Source: Pseudoalteromonas ulvae UL12 (lineage in GTDB: Bacteria; Pseudomonadota; Gammaproteobacteria; Enterobacterales; Alteromonadaceae). From it: DNA of 64,000 bases. Shown here one piece after another: positions 55,948-64,000 of the stretch. Location of the stretch: contig NZ_AQHJ01000028.1 of NCBI RefSeq assembly GCF_014925405.1, positions 186,001-250,000 of the forward strand, read 5' to 3'. The notes below the pieces were generated by a model, which was given only the letters and a program-made list of their open reading frames with translations, ran no database searches and was not told the DNA's origin. Position 1 is the first letter of the stretch. Every line of letters starts with the position of its first letter. A program made the translations under genes and the position numbers.

Positions 55948-57321
55948 TTAGCGAACTTTCGCGTCTATCTCGGCTAAATCGGTCAAATGGCATAGCTCAC
56001 CTGCGTGAGTAACTAAACCATGTTCACCAAAATAGTCACGCTGAGCTTGCACTAAATGCCCATTACTCGGTGTCGATAGCGTTGCATAGTACGTTTGGCT
56101 TGCAGCTAAAACAGGAAATGCTAAACCGGTCGATAACGCAATAGCAGACACATTACGAAGTGCTTTCACTTCAGAATCTAGGCCATCTATAAACTCATTC
56201 CCTTGTGCAACTTGATCTAAATAATCTGCACGAATAATACAGCCTGCACGCCATGTTTGTAGCGTTTTAGATAAATCCACCTTCCACTGATGTGTACGTG
56301 AGGCGCCTTTAATTAAGGCCAAGCCTTGGCGATAACATAACAGACTCGCAAAATGAAATGCTTGTTTGAGTTCATCTAAATCTAAGTTCGCGACATCTGT
56401 TTGACGTGGTTTATAAGTCATTTCTTTTGCTGCGTGCGTAGAATAAGTATTGGTTAAATGTCGCGCTTGAACCGCAGCCACTAACGATGGTACCGCGATA
56501 CCAAGCTCTAATGCATTTTGCGCTGTCCATAGACCGGTTCCTTTAGCGCCGACTTTATTATCTATCAAATCGACCAGAGGTTCATTATTACTAGTTTGCA
56601 GCTTAAGGATATGGCTAGAAATCGACAATAGGTAGCTGTTCAAGGACGTCTCTGACCATGAATCAAAAATCGCTGCGATTTCTTGCGGAGTTTTACCTGC
56701 GCCAAGACGTAATAAATGGTAAGTTTCAGCAATAAGTTGCATCAGTGCGTATTCGATACCGTTATGCACCATTTTCACAAAATGGCCACTGGCTGACTGG
56801 CCAACACGAGCAAAACAAGACTCACCTCTAAAATTAGCGGCTACCTTTTCTAATGCAGGTTCTACACGCTCCCAACCCCCTTCTGAGCCACTGGCCATCA
56901 TTGCCGGGCCGTGACGTGCGCCTTCTGCACCACCAGAAATACCCATAGTAGCGAACTCAAATTTATTCTGATATTTGAGTTTACGAGCAATCCCATCTTT
57001 GTAGTTACTATTACCGCAGTCAACAATCAAATCAGCTGATTCAACACCCGCTTCAATGAGCTCTTCACACACACGGTCAACCAACTCACCAGCTGGTACT
57101 AATAATAGAATCGAGCGAGGGGTATCTAAGCGTTTAGTCATATCGGCTAAATCAGATACAATATGAAGTCTTTCTGATAGGCCTTCAGATTTAGCAATAC
57201 TGAGCAGATCTTCACCCGCGTCTGGGTTTTTATCATAAGCAACTAAGGTTATCCCTTTTTCGATTAAATTGAGTGCTAGGTTTTTACCCATCACACCTAA
57301 ACCAACTAAAGCGACCTGCAT
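55948..57321 (-). CDS. gnd: 6-phosphogluconate dehydrogenase (decarboxylating)
   Basis: Oxidises and decarboxylates 6-phosphogluconate to ribulose-5-phosphate, producing NADPH. The 457 residues carry the dinucleotide site ALVGLGVMGKNLALN at the N-terminus, the GISGGAEGARHGPAMM segment near 126, and HFVKMVHNGIEYALMQL near 180 with the catalytic lysine. Helical C-domain follows. Slightly shorter than the E. coli protein (468). A GAGGAG ribosome site precedes the start. Divergent from pyk; its promoter is described separately. Confidence 0.97.
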   Translation of the reverse strand: MQVALVGLGVMGKNLALNLIEKGITLVAYDKNPDAGEDLLSIAKSEGLSERLHIVSDLADMTKRLDTPRSILLLVPAGELVDRVCEELIEAGVESADLIVDCGNSNYKDGIARKLKYQNKFEFATMGISGGAEGARHGPAMMASGSEGGWERVEPALEKVAANFRGESCFARVGQSASGHFVKMVHNGIEYALMQLIAETYHLLRLGAGKTPQEIAAIFDSWSETSLNSYLLSISSHILKLQTSNNEPLVDLIDNKVGAKGTGLWTAQNALELGIAVPSLVAAVQARHLTNTYSTHAAKEMTYKPRQTDVANLDLDELKQAFHFASLLCYRQGLALIKGASRTHQWKVDLSKTLQTWRAGCIIRADYLDQVAQGNEFIDGLDSEVKALRNVSAIALSTGLAFPVLAASQTYYATLSTPSNGHLVQAQRDYFGEHGLVTHAGELCHLTDLAEIDAKVR

Positions 57322-57401
57322 GTAAACTCCTCATCGACACAGTTGTAAAACCAAACAGAGTTTGGCTAGAAAATATAAATACGCATACTCTAAAGGCGCG
57401 C

Positions 57402-57429
57402 ATTATAGGTCATTATACCTAGCTTTCAA
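57402..57429 (-). promoter_or_regulatory. gnd: Promoter of gnd
   Basis: Reading leftward, -35 TTGAAA (57429-57424), 16-base spacer, -10 TATAAT (57407-57402), followed by GCGCGCC. A second TATAAT-like hexamer lies within the spacer. Confidence 0.7.
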
Positions 57430-57575
57430 TGGACTGTTTAAAAATAAAATAAAATTCTAATCTATTAGTGACATTTGTCCGTGACTTTTGTTTAAAAATT
57501 GATTAAAGGAAATTTTGTATCTACAAGCTACCTCTCACTACTCGAATGACAATTTAGTGACATTTGATTATCCGA

Positions 57576-57604
57576 TTGACCGAAGCTGACACCGGTGTCA
57601 TAAT
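57576..57604 (+). promoter_or_regulatory. pyk: Sigma-70 promoter of pyk carrying a palindromic operator
   Basis: -35 TTGACC (57576-57581), 17-base spacer, -10 CATAAT (57599-57604). The perfect 14-base palindrome TGACACCGGTGTCA (57587-57600) occupies the spacer and touches the -10, so a dimeric repressor could block RNA polymerase here. Confidence 0.8.
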
Positions 57605-57612
57605 CAAATTAT
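57600..57612. promoter_or_regulatory. pyk: HexR-like palindrome over the pyk -10/start region
   Basis: ATAATCAAATTAT is palindromic with five-base arms. Its context C-ATAATCAAATTAT-A matches 11 of 14 fixed positions of the HexR box TGTAATnAAATTACA. Pyruvate kinase is a known HexR target in gammaproteobacteria. Confidence 0.55.
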
Positions 57613-57699
57613 AAATTTTAGATAAGTATTCATTTTTCAAACATTAAATCGAAAACTGAATCAATTTCATATTTTGCAACGTATCAACTGGAGAACATG

Positions 57700-59133
57700 A
57701 TGCCAAGACGTACCAAAATCGTCGCTACACTCGGACCTGCAACAGATAGAGACAATAACTTAGAAAAAATTATCGAAGCTGGTGTCAATGTCGTTCGTTT
57801 AAACTTCTCTCATGGTGTTGCCCAAGATCATAAAGACCGTGCGCAAGCGGTTCGTGATATCGCTCAAAAACTTAAAAAGCACGTTGCTATCCTTGCCGAC
57901 TTACAAGGTCCAAAAATCCGCGTATCAACTTTCAAAGAAGGCAAAGTCGTTTTAGAAGTTGGCGCTACATTTGTGCTTGACGCTGAAATGGCAAAAGGCG
58001 AAGGTGATGTAAATGCTGTTGGTATTGATTACAAAGAGCTCCCACAAGATGTCGCTAGCGGCGATTTATTACTCCTCAATGATGGCCTAATTCAACTCAC
58101 TGTTGAACGTGTTGAAGGACAACGTGTTATTTGTAGTGTCACCATTGGCGGTGTGTTATCGAACAACAAAGGTATTAACCGTTTAGGTGGTGGTCTTACT
58201 GCACCAGCTTTTACTGCTAAAGATGAAGAGGATTTAATTACAGCCTCTGAAATTGGTGTCGACTATATTGCTGTATCTTTCCCGCGCAGTGGCGATGACA
58301 TGCGCCATGTCCGCGCACTTGCTGTTAAAGCAGGCAGCAATGCACAGTTATTAGCTAAAATTGAGCGTGCTGAAGCCGTTTCTTCTGTTGAAGCAATTGA
58401 TGACATTGTATTAGCGTCAGATGCGGTGATGGTTGCTCGTGGTGATTTAGGTGTTGAAATTGGTGATGCTGAACTAGTGGGTAAACAAAAGCTGATTATT
58501 AGTCGTGCCCGTTCATTAAACCGTGTGGTAATTACAGCCACACAAATGATGGAATCAATGATTGATAATCCTATGCCAACCCGTGCAGAAGTCATGGACG
58601 TTGCTAATGCAGTCATCGATGGGACGGATGCCGTGATGCTTTCAGCCGAAACAGCTGCTGGTGATTACCCGCTTGAAACTGTGATGGCGATGGCACGAGT
58701 GTGTGTCGGTGCAGAATCACAACCAGAAACCCACATTTCTAAGCATCGTTTAGATAGCATGTTTGCTGACACTTCTGAGACATTAGCGTTATCTGCCATG
58801 TATGCTGCCAATCACCTAAGCAGCGTCAAAGCAATTGTTGCGTTGACTGAATCAGGTAACACAGCAAAACTAATGTCGCGCATCAGCTCTGGGTTACCTA
58901 TTTACTCATTATCTCGCCATGCGTCGACTCTTGGCCAAACTGCATTATATCGTGGTGTTTACCCAGTGTTTTTCGATTCAACACATTGCCACGATGACAC
59001 TGTCACACAAGCACTTAACACTTTAAAAGATCAAGGTGCATTAAGTGTTGGTGATCAAGTCATTCTGACACATGGTGACTCGATGGAAACAGTTGGTGCA
59101 ACCAATACGTTAAAAATTGTCACTGTAAAATAA
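57700..59133 (+). CDS. pyk: Pyruvate kinase
   Basis: Last step of glycolysis, PEP plus ADP to pyruvate plus ATP. From the second Met at 57700 (six bases from the GGAG site; ATG 57697 is only three away) it has 477 residues. Domain A opens [12 protein letters not shown] with RLNFSHG near 34; the ADLQGPKIR loop near 69 begins the B domain; metal and substrate site KIERAEA near 221; [12 protein letters not shown] near 244 and the [21 protein letters not shown] region near 287. The C-domain ends in [17 protein letters not shown]. It matches the PykA (AMP/sugar-phosphate activated) branch. Confidence 0.97.
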   Translation: MPRRTKIVATLGPATDRDNNLEKIIEAGVNVVRLNFSHGVAQDHKDRAQAVRDIAQKLKKHVAILADLQGPKIRVSTFKEGKVVLEVGATFVLDAEMAKGEGDVNAVGIDYKELPQDVASGDLLLLNDGLIQLTVERVEGQRVICSVTIGGVLSNNKGINRLGGGLTAPAFTAKDEEDLITASEIGVDYIAVSFPRSGDDMRHVRALAVKAGSNAQLLAKIERAEAVSSVEAIDDIVLASDAVMVARGDLGVEIGDAELVGKQKLIISRARSLNRVVITATQMMESMIDNPMPTRAEVMDVANAVIDGTDAVMLSAETAAGDYPLETVMAMARVCVGAESQPETHISKHRLDSMFADTSETLALSAMYAANHLSSVKAIVALTESGNTAKLMSRISSGLPIYSLSRHASTLGQTALYRGVYPVFFDSTHCHDDTVTQALNTLKDQGALSVGDQVILTHGDSMETVGATNTLKIVTVK

Positions 59134-59150
59134 CAGCGACAATTAAAATA

Positions 59151-59176
59151 AAAAAGCGAGCTTAGCTCGCTTTTTT
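59151..59176 (+). terminator. Terminator of pyk
   Basis: AAAAAGCGAGC and GCTCGCTTTTTT pair around TTA between pyk and pfkA; pfkA starts 50 bases later, so some read-through is possible. Confidence 0.88.
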
Positions 59177-59226
59177 ATTGTCTTTTTCTTATTATTTCAA
59201 TTCTTTATAGTACGGAAAAAGACATT

Positions 59227-60225
59227 ATGAGCATAAAACGTATCGGCTTACTTACTTCTGGTGGCGATGCACCGGGTATGAATGCGGCTATCCGTGCGAT
59301 TACTCTCAAATGTATTAATGCTGGTTGGGACGTGATCGGAATTGAAGCAGGTTATAATGGTCTCTTTTCATTATCATCACGCCCCCTCACCCACCAAGAT
59401 GTTGATAATATAATTCAGCGTGGTGGCACAATTTTAAAAACAGCGCGATGCCAAACCTTGAAAGAGGATAATGGACCCGAGCTGGCTGCACAGCAACTCG
59501 ACAAATTGGCCATCGATGCGCTTATCGTCATTGGCGGTGATGGCAGCTTTCGTGGCGCAACACAGATTAATAAATTCTGGCCTAAACCCATTATTGGGAT
59601 CCCCGGCACTATCGACAATGATATAAACGGCACAGATCAAACCATCGGATTTTGGACCGCGATTGAGACAGCGTTAAGTTGTATTGATAAAATTCGCGAT
59701 ACCGCTGATGCATTTGAACGTATTTTTGTTGTTGAAGTCATGGGCAGAGATTGCGGCTTTATTGCCATGGAGTCAGGGATTGCATGTGCCGCTGAGCAAA
59801 TTATTTGTAAAGAAATTATCGAAAATGAGTCTGATTTCTTATCTAAACTGTATTCGTCTATTCAACACGCTGTCACATGGCAGCAAACACAAAGTTATGT
59901 GATTGTTGTTGCTGAAAATGCGCTATCCATCAGTGCACAAACGCTCGCACAAAACATTCAATCCAACACTGGCGTCGATACAAAAAGTGCAATCTTAGGT
60001 TATGTACAACGTGGTGGCGCACCCGTCGCGATGGACAGAGTATTAGCCACACAGTTAGGGATTGCAGCTGTGGATGCATTAGTGCAAGGCAAATCAGGCG
60101 TGATGATAGGAACGTTGAATAACACGCTCGTTGAAATACCTTTAGCAGATACGGGCTTGAAAAATACAGCAAATCAAGCCCTTATTAAGCGGTTAAAACA
60201 ATTTAACTTTGACTTAACCGACTAA
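59227..60225 (+). CDS. pfkA: ATP-dependent 6-phosphofructokinase
   Basis: Phosphorylates fructose-6-phosphate. The 332 residues begin RIGLLTSGGDAPGMNAAIR, then the ATP loop IGGDGSFRGA near 101 with Gly in the ATP-type position, the catalytic PGTIDNDINGTD near 124 and VVEVMGRDCGFIA near 163. The Gly of GGDGS and the lack of the lysine pair used by PPi enzymes indicate ATP use. It follows pyk by 93 bases but behind its terminator, and its stop overlaps the facing response-regulator stop. Confidence 0.95.
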   Translation: MSIKRIGLLTSGGDAPGMNAAIRAITLKCINAGWDVIGIEAGYNGLFSLSSRPLTHQDVDNIIQRGGTILKTARCQTLKEDNGPELAAQQLDKLAIDALIVIGGDGSFRGATQINKFWPKPIIGIPGTIDNDINGTDQTIGFWTAIETALSCIDKIRDTADAFERIFVVEVMGRDCGFIAMESGIACAAEQIICKEIIENESDFLSKLYSSIQHAVTWQQTQSYVIVVAENALSISAQTLAQNIQSNTGVDTKSAILGYVQRGGAPVAMDRVLATQLGIAAVDALVQGKSGVMIGTLNNTLVEIPLADTGLKNTANQALIKRLKQFNFDLTD

Positions 60226-61046
60226 CTCGCCAATGCCGATTTTACTTTGTCACGGTAACTTCGGCTGACTTTTAATTCTTGCCCATTCTCAAGTACTAAT
60301 TGGTATTCCCCACTTACTTGAGTGACGAGTTTAGTGATCTGTTTAGTATTGACGATCGCACTGCGGTGTACGCGAACAAACAAATTTGGGTCAAGCTCTT
60401 GTTCAAGCTCTTTCATTGTTTTACGTAAAATATGAGTTTTACCATCAGAGCAATGTAAGCACATATAATCGCCTGCGGCGTCAACCCATTGGATGGTTGC
60501 TGCAGGGACACGAATAATTTCGCCTTGCTCTTTTACTGCGATTGATTCTGGATAGCGTTTATCGTCAAGCTTTGCGCCTGTGGCAAGTTTCTTTAAAATA
60601 TCTTCACAGTCATTGCCTGTGATCCCTGCTACAAAACTGGCTAACTTTCTTTTATGAACCTGGTCTTGCTGTGTTTTTATGTGAGAGTGCACTTTGTCTA
60701 CCGCCTGTTTTAATCGATTTTCATCAACGGGTTTAAGAATATAGTCCAGAGCATGAACATCGAAGGCCTTCACGGCATATTGATCAAACGCAGTAACAAA
60801 CACGATAGCAGGGAGAATCATGTCAAAGTTAAGCAACGTTTTAACCACTTCAAAACCATTCATACCTGGCATTTGAATATCTAAAAAAATAAGGTCCACT
60901 TTTTGGCTTTTACAGACGTCAATCGCCTCGTTACCATTTTTACATAATGCGATTACGTCTAATTCAGGGTAATCCGTTAATCGAACGGCTAGCCCTTTGC
61001 GAGCTAGTGGCTCGTCATCAACGATAATCGTTTTTATGTTAGTCAT
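60222..61046 (-). CDS. LytTR-type response regulator
   Basis: A 274-residue DNA-binding response regulator. The receiver domain (1-120) has the acidic VDDEPLARKGLAVR, phospho-acceptor Asp in DLIFLDIQMPGMNGFEV near 54 and lysine in DYILKPVDENRL near 105. A linker is followed by the LytTR DNA-binding domain (about 165-274) with FVRVHRSAIVNTKQITKL. I set the start at 61046 (MTNIKTIIVDDEPL), which lies inside the end of the kinase gene (8-base overlap). It is the partner of the adjacent sensor. Its stop overlaps that of pfkA. Confidence 0.93.
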   Translation of the reverse strand: MTNIKTIIVDDEPLARKGLAVRLTDYPELDVIALCKNGNEAIDVCKSQKVDLIFLDIQMPGMNGFEVVKTLLNFDMILPAIVFVTAFDQYAVKAFDVHALDYILKPVDENRLKQAVDKVHSHIKTQQDQVHKRKLASFVAGITGNDCEDILKKLATGAKLDDKRYPESIAVKEQGEIIRVPAATIQWVDAAGDYMCLHCSDGKTHILRKTMKELEQELDPNLFVRVHRSAIVNTKQITKLVTQVSGEYQLVLENGQELKVSRSYRDKVKSALAS

Positions 61047-62115
61047 GCTTTTTTGCCCTTTCATAAGGAACACGAATGTTAATTTTTAGCCCTTGCGGCT
61101 CATTATCAGCGAGCACAAAAGAATAATTGTTATCATAGAGCGTTTTAAGTCTATCTTTGGTGTTTGCTAAACCCACACCTGATAATTTTGCCAGCTCACC
61201 TGAGATAATATCAGTCCCTGGGCCATTGTCACTGACTTCGAGCAATAGTTCATTTGCAAAAACTTGTGCGCTAATTTGTATTTGCCCGCCTGTCTCAAGT
61301 GAGGCTATTGCATATTTAATTGAATTTTCAATCAAGGGCTGCAAGATCAAACTCGGTACCAACGCCCTATTTGCTTGTACACTGATGTCGACATCAACCG
61401 ATAGTCTGTCTTCAAATCGCACTTTCTCTATCTCAAGATACAGCATTAGTGCATGAATTTCTTGTTCTAATGGTACTTTTTTGATCGGATCAGTATTGAG
61501 TGTATAACGCAGGAAGTCACTTAAACGCGAAACCATTTGATTGGCATTTTTGTTTTCTTCAACCAAAATTAATGTTGAAATTGCATTGAGGGTATTAAAT
61601 AAAAAATGAGGGTTTAATTGATACCGCAGCATTTTTAGTTGCGCCTCATGGGCCATAGTGTTGGCTTTTAGCGCTTTTTGTTTTTCACTTTGCAGCAATT
61701 GATAGTACTTAACACCAAAGTACAAACCACTCCAACATAACACGATATAGACCGAGTCTAAACCTTGTTGAAAGTAATAAAACCATTCTGTTGGGCGATA
61801 ACCATGACGATAAATCTCCCATAAGTTAAACTTTTGTACAACTGACCAAAGCGTACCGACTACGTACGATGCACTAAACACCACACCTAATAAAACGACG
61901 GGCTTTGCATTCCAAATTCGACGATAAAGGTAGCGCAATGGGATCGTCATCAAACAACCTGCATACGCATTCAAAATGATGACAAAGATATAGATATCAC
62001 GCATTTCAAATACTTTAGAACCGATATAATTTAATAACGCATAACCTAACCAGCCTGCGACCTGTAAGACCCAGAAAAATTTATGTCGGTTTTCTACCAG
62101 TTGTTGCCAATTCAA
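61039..62115 (-). CDS. LytS/YpdA-type sensor histidine kinase
   Basis: A 358-residue membrane kinase. Residues about 12-140 form about four helices (for example FWVLQVAGWLGYALLNYIG and IFVIILNAYAGCLMTIPL) with no separate periplasmic domain. A coiled linker (about 145-170) leads to the His_kinase domain with the phospho-accepting histidine in LNPHFLFNTLNAIS near 178, then an ATPase domain with LILQPLIENSIKYA near 262 and VSDNGPGTD near 301. It has no GAF or 5TMR domain, so it differs from BtsS and YpdA. Coupled to the LytTR regulator by an 8-base overlap. Signal unknown. Confidence 0.92.
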   Translation of the reverse strand: MNWQQLVENRHKFFWVLQVAGWLGYALLNYIGSKVFEMRDIYIFVIILNAYAGCLMTIPLRYLYRRIWNAKPVVLLGVVFSASYVVGTLWSVVQKFNLWEIYRHGYRPTEWFYYFQQGLDSVYIVLCWSGLYFGVKYYQLLQSEKQKALKANTMAHEAQLKMLRYQLNPHFLFNTLNAISTLILVEENKNANQMVSRLSDFLRYTLNTDPIKKVPLEQEIHALMLYLEIEKVRFEDRLSVDVDISVQANRALVPSLILQPLIENSIKYAIASLETGGQIQISAQVFANELLLEVSDNGPGTDIISGELAKLSGVGLANTKDRLKTLYDNNYSFVLADNEPQGLKINIRVPYERAKKHD

Positions 62116-62213
62116 AATATAAGACGATCTTGTTGAATGTTTTAAGCATTATAAAATGTTCCGTTAATAAAACACTGTTAATCATCTTGCTTTTATTGCA
62201 CCTTAACGCAAAC

Positions 62214-62239
62214 AAAAAAGGCGCCGAAGCGCCTTTTTT
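62214..62239. terminator. Terminator downstream of the SulP gene
   Basis: AAAAAAGGCGC and GCGCCTTTTTT pair around CGAA, 20 bases after the SulP stop; T-runs on both strands. Confidence 0.9.
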
Positions 62240-62258
62240 AAACTTATTGGACGTAACC

Positions 62259-63815
62259 TTAACCCAGTTTATCCGACACGACTTTATAAGTCGGATCTTC
62301 GATTACGTTATACTCAACTAAGTCTGATGCTTTTTCTAATAGTTGTATACAGTCTTGACTTAAATGTCTTAAATGAAGTTTTTTGCCCGCTTTTGTATAG
62401 CGTTCGGCTAACGTATCAATCGCATCAATCGCACTGTGATCGGCCACTCGGCTATGTTTGAATTCGATAATGACATCATTTGGATCATTTTTAATATCAA
62501 ACAACTCCAAAAAGTTTTTAACTGAACCAAAGAATAACGGGCCATGTAATTCATACACTTTAGAGCCTTCTGAATCGATATAAGCCGATGTATAAATGTG
62601 TTTTGCATGCTGCCAAGCAAAAACTAACGCCGATACTATGACCCCGACACACACAGCAATCGCTAAATCTGTCACTACTGTCACACCTGAAACCAATACA
62701 ATCACAAACGCATCTGATTTAGGCACTTTGTTCATTATACGTAAACTTGACCACTCAAAGGTACCTAACACCACCATAAACATTACCCCCACTAACGCAG
62801 CCAGTGGGATCATCTCGATTAGACTTGAGGTAAAAACAATGAAAACCAGTAACATCAGGGCTGCAGTGATGCCAGATAAGCGGCTACGACCACCGGAGTT
62901 AATATTAATCATTGATTGACCAATCATCGCACAGCCACCCATGGCGCCAAACACACCACACGTTACGTTCGCCGCACCTTGGCCAATACACTCTTTGTTA
63001 CCATTACCACGAGTTTCTGTTATTTCGTCAATAAGAGTAAGCGTTAATAAAGATTCGATTAATCCTATAGCCGCTAAAACCAACGCATATGGGAAGATAA
63101 TTTGTAATGTTTCAAAATTAAATGGCACATTTGGAATATGGAAAGTTGGTAAACCGCCAGCAAGGGTTGCACTGGCATCGCCAGTCATCCCGCGTAAAAA
63201 GTCAACAACAGTGCGTGCTTCAAGATCAAAACCAATTACGATACCTGTCACGACGACAATTGCAGCCAATGATGATGGAATAGCCGTCGTCAATTTTGGT
63301 AAAAAATGAATAATAGCCATAGTTAAAGCAACAAGGCCTAACATGATATACATTGCTTCCCCTTGCATCCATTGCATGATTCCGCTTTCATCTGGCGTTT
63401 TGAATTGTGACAATTGTGCTAAGAAAATCACAATCGCAAGGCCATTCACAAAGCCAAGCATAACCGGATGAGGCACCATTCGAATGAATTTACCAAGTTT
63501 AAAAATGCCGGCCATAATTTGCAGAAAGCCCATTAACAACACAGTTGCAAACAAGTACTCGACACCGTGGTCAATGACTAAACTCACCATTACGACCGCA
63601 AGCGCACCCGTTGCACCGGAGATCATGCCAGGGCGTCCACCAAAGATAGCGGTGATTAAACCAACAATAAAAGCCGCATATAAACCGACTAACGGATCAA
63701 CATGTGCCACAAATGCAAAGGCAACAGCTTCAGGGACAAGTGCTAATGCAACTGTTAAACCTGAAAGTACATCATTTTTGGCCGATTTAGGTGCTCGACT
63801 CAGCAAATTAAACAT
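62259..63815 (-). CDS. SulP-family anion transporter with STAS domain
   Basis: A 518-residue inner-membrane transporter of the SLC26/SulP family, which moves bicarbonate, sulfate or C4-dicarboxylates. About 12-14 membrane segments fill residues 20-400, with the family segments [19 protein letters not shown] near 25 and [29 protein letters not shown] near 285. A C-terminal cytosolic STAS domain (about 415-515, [19 protein letters not shown]) follows. Length and the short N-terminus fit the BicA/YchM type, but the anion is not determined. A terminator follows and a clear promoter precedes it. Confidence 0.93.
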   Translation of the reverse strand: MFNLLSRAPKSAKNDVLSGLTVALALVPEAVAFAFVAHVDPLVGLYAAFIVGLITAIFGGRPGMISGATGALAVVMVSLVIDHGVEYLFATVLLMGFLQIMAGIFKLGKFIRMVPHPVMLGFVNGLAIVIFLAQLSQFKTPDESGIMQWMQGEAMYIMLGLVALTMAIIHFLPKLTTAIPSSLAAIVVVTGIVIGFDLEARTVVDFLRGMTGDASATLAGGLPTFHIPNVPFNFETLQIIFPYALVLAAIGLIESLLTLTLIDEITETRGNGNKECIGQGAANVTCGVFGAMGGCAMIGQSMININSGGRSRLSGITAALMLLVFIVFTSSLIEMIPLAALVGVMFMVVLGTFEWSSLRIMNKVPKSDAFVIVLVSGVTVVTDLAIAVCVGVIVSALVFAWQHAKHIYTSAYIDSEGSKVYELHGPLFFGSVKNFLELFDIKNDPNDVIIEFKHSRVADHSAIDAIDTLAERYTKAGKKLHLRHLSQDCIQLLEKASDLVEYNVIEDPTYKVVSDKLG

Positions 63816-63860
63816 TAATTATCCCGTTCCTGTTGGTTTTATCTAAAAAAATGGTTGCAA

Positions 63861-63889
63861 ATTCTAGCAAAAATTCACTTTAGCTACAA
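63861..63889 (-). promoter_or_regulatory. Promoter of the SulP gene
   Basis: Reading leftward, -35 TTGTAG (63889-63884), 17-base spacer, -10 TAGAAT (63866-63861) with an extended-10 TGC just before it. Confidence 0.65.
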
Positions 63890-63900
63890 TTAAACCCTTG

Positions 63901-63916
63901 GTTTTAAGCTTAAAAC
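63901..63916. repeat. Perfect 16-base palindrome
   Basis: GTTTTAAGCTTAAAAC is perfectly self-complementary and lies just upstream of the SulP -35. It could be an operator or part of the terminator of the gene entering from the right. Confidence 0.7.
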
Positions 63917-63918
63917 AA

Positions 63919-63959
63919 AAATGGCAGGACACAATTTTAAATCGTGGTTCCTGCCATTT
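63919..63959 (-). terminator. Terminator of a leftward gene entering from the right edge
   Basis: AAATGGCAGGA and TCCTGCCATTT pair over 11 bases with a 19-base loop; on the minus strand it is followed by TTGTTTTAAG. Confidence 0.7.
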
Positions 63960-63973
63960 AAATGATTTGAATA

Positions 63974-64000
63974 TTAGTTACAGAGGAAGTGCTGTGCTGC
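63974..64000 (-). CDS. Possible C-terminal end of a gene cut by the window edge
   Basis: On the minus strand an open frame reads AAQHFLCN and stops at TAA (63976-63974), 15 bases before a terminator hairpin. Only eight codons are visible; no identity can be given. Carbonic anhydrase genes are often beside SulP genes, but nothing here shows this. Confidence 0.35.
   Translation of the reverse strand, partial: AAQHFLCN

Larger units (their letters stand above)
57322..57699. other. gnd-pyk divergent intergenic region (378 bp)
   Basis: No ORF. It holds the gnd promoter (minus, 57402-57429), the pyk promoter with operator palindromes (57576-57612), several TGACA half-sites, a 13-base direct repeat TTAGTGACATTTG (57465-57477 and 57554-57566) and the ribosome sites of both genes. 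Confidence 0.8.

Noticed and set aside
59227..60225. pfkA as a pyrophosphate-dependent enzyme
   Set aside because: The GGDGS loop and PGTIDND site have the residues of ATP-dependent enzymes.
1..64000. Mobile elements, prophage, CRISPR array, toxin-antitoxin or restriction genes
   Set aside because: No transposase, integrase, phage structural gene, regularly spaced repeats or typical toxin/antitoxin pairs were found; neighbourhoods are of core-genome type.

Overview
The window is a contiguous piece of a gammaproteobacterial chromosome, most likely a marine member of the Alteromonadales (Pseudoalteromonas/Shewanella/Colwellia-like). The reasons are the low-to-moderate GC content, the linked LiuR-controlled branched-chain amino-acid catabolism cluster, the conserved gyrA / serC-aroA-cmk-rpsA-ihfB-lapA-lapB-pyrF neighbourhood, and operator sequences of the Zur, NrdR and FadR types known from this group. 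Genus is not determinable by reading alone. I saw no phage, IS element, integron or CRISPR array; this is core chromosome with a few accessory genes.

Region by region. 1-15.7 kb: two divergent operons for isoleucine/valine (leftward: thiolase, mmsA, acyl-CoA dehydrogenase, enoyl-CoA hydratase, 3-hydroxyisobutyryl-CoA hydrolase, mmsB, SDR) and leucine degradation (rightward: liuR-liuABCDE-scoAB). They share a 270-bp control region with two TTTACG-N4-CGTAAA type sites facing the MerR regulator LiuR. 15.7-26.1 kb: a dienelactone-hydrolase-like enzyme, a Tat-exported solute-binding protein paired with an 880-residue hybrid histidine kinase, asnB, trhO, a DEAD-box helicase, cvfB and a small exported protein. 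26.2-36.4 kb: pyrF, lapB, lapA, ihfB, rpsA, cmk, aroA, serC, gyrA, all leftward. 36.6-42.1 kb: ubiG with a HAD phosphatase (gph/mupP type), then nrdA-nrdB-yfaE behind a complex control region with two pairs of NrdR-like boxes and a perfect DnaA box. 42.1-46.9 kb: a YaeQ-family protein, a Zur-type-controlled TonB-dependent zinc receptor (znuD-like) with histidine-rich loops, an FKBP-type isomerase, and tRNA-Ser(UGA) between two small membrane proteins. 47.1-55.9 kb: an SLC13 anion transporter, nagZ, a nitroreductase, a DoxX protein, fadH with a FadR-like site, sppA, ansA. 55.9-64 kb: gnd divergent from pyk, pfkA, a LytS/LytTR two-component pair, a SulP transporter with STAS domain, and the last codons of a possible gene entering from the right.

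How the genes work together: the first 15 kb can take the acyl-CoA products of Ile, Val and Leu to acetyl-CoA, propionyl-CoA/propionate-semialdehyde-derived CoA and acetoacetate. The 55.9-60.2 kb block holds pentose-phosphate and glycolytic steps, with a very clear promoter for pyk carrying two overlapping operator-like palindromes. The nrd block supplies dNTPs and shows the expected NrdR/DnaA signatures.

The most interesting items for follow-up are the solute-binding-protein plus hybrid-kinase pair without any transporter genes, the double-paired NrdR-box region, the double operator on the pyk promoter, hairpins flanking mmsA inside its operon, and two small uncharacterised membrane proteins flanking tRNA-Ser.
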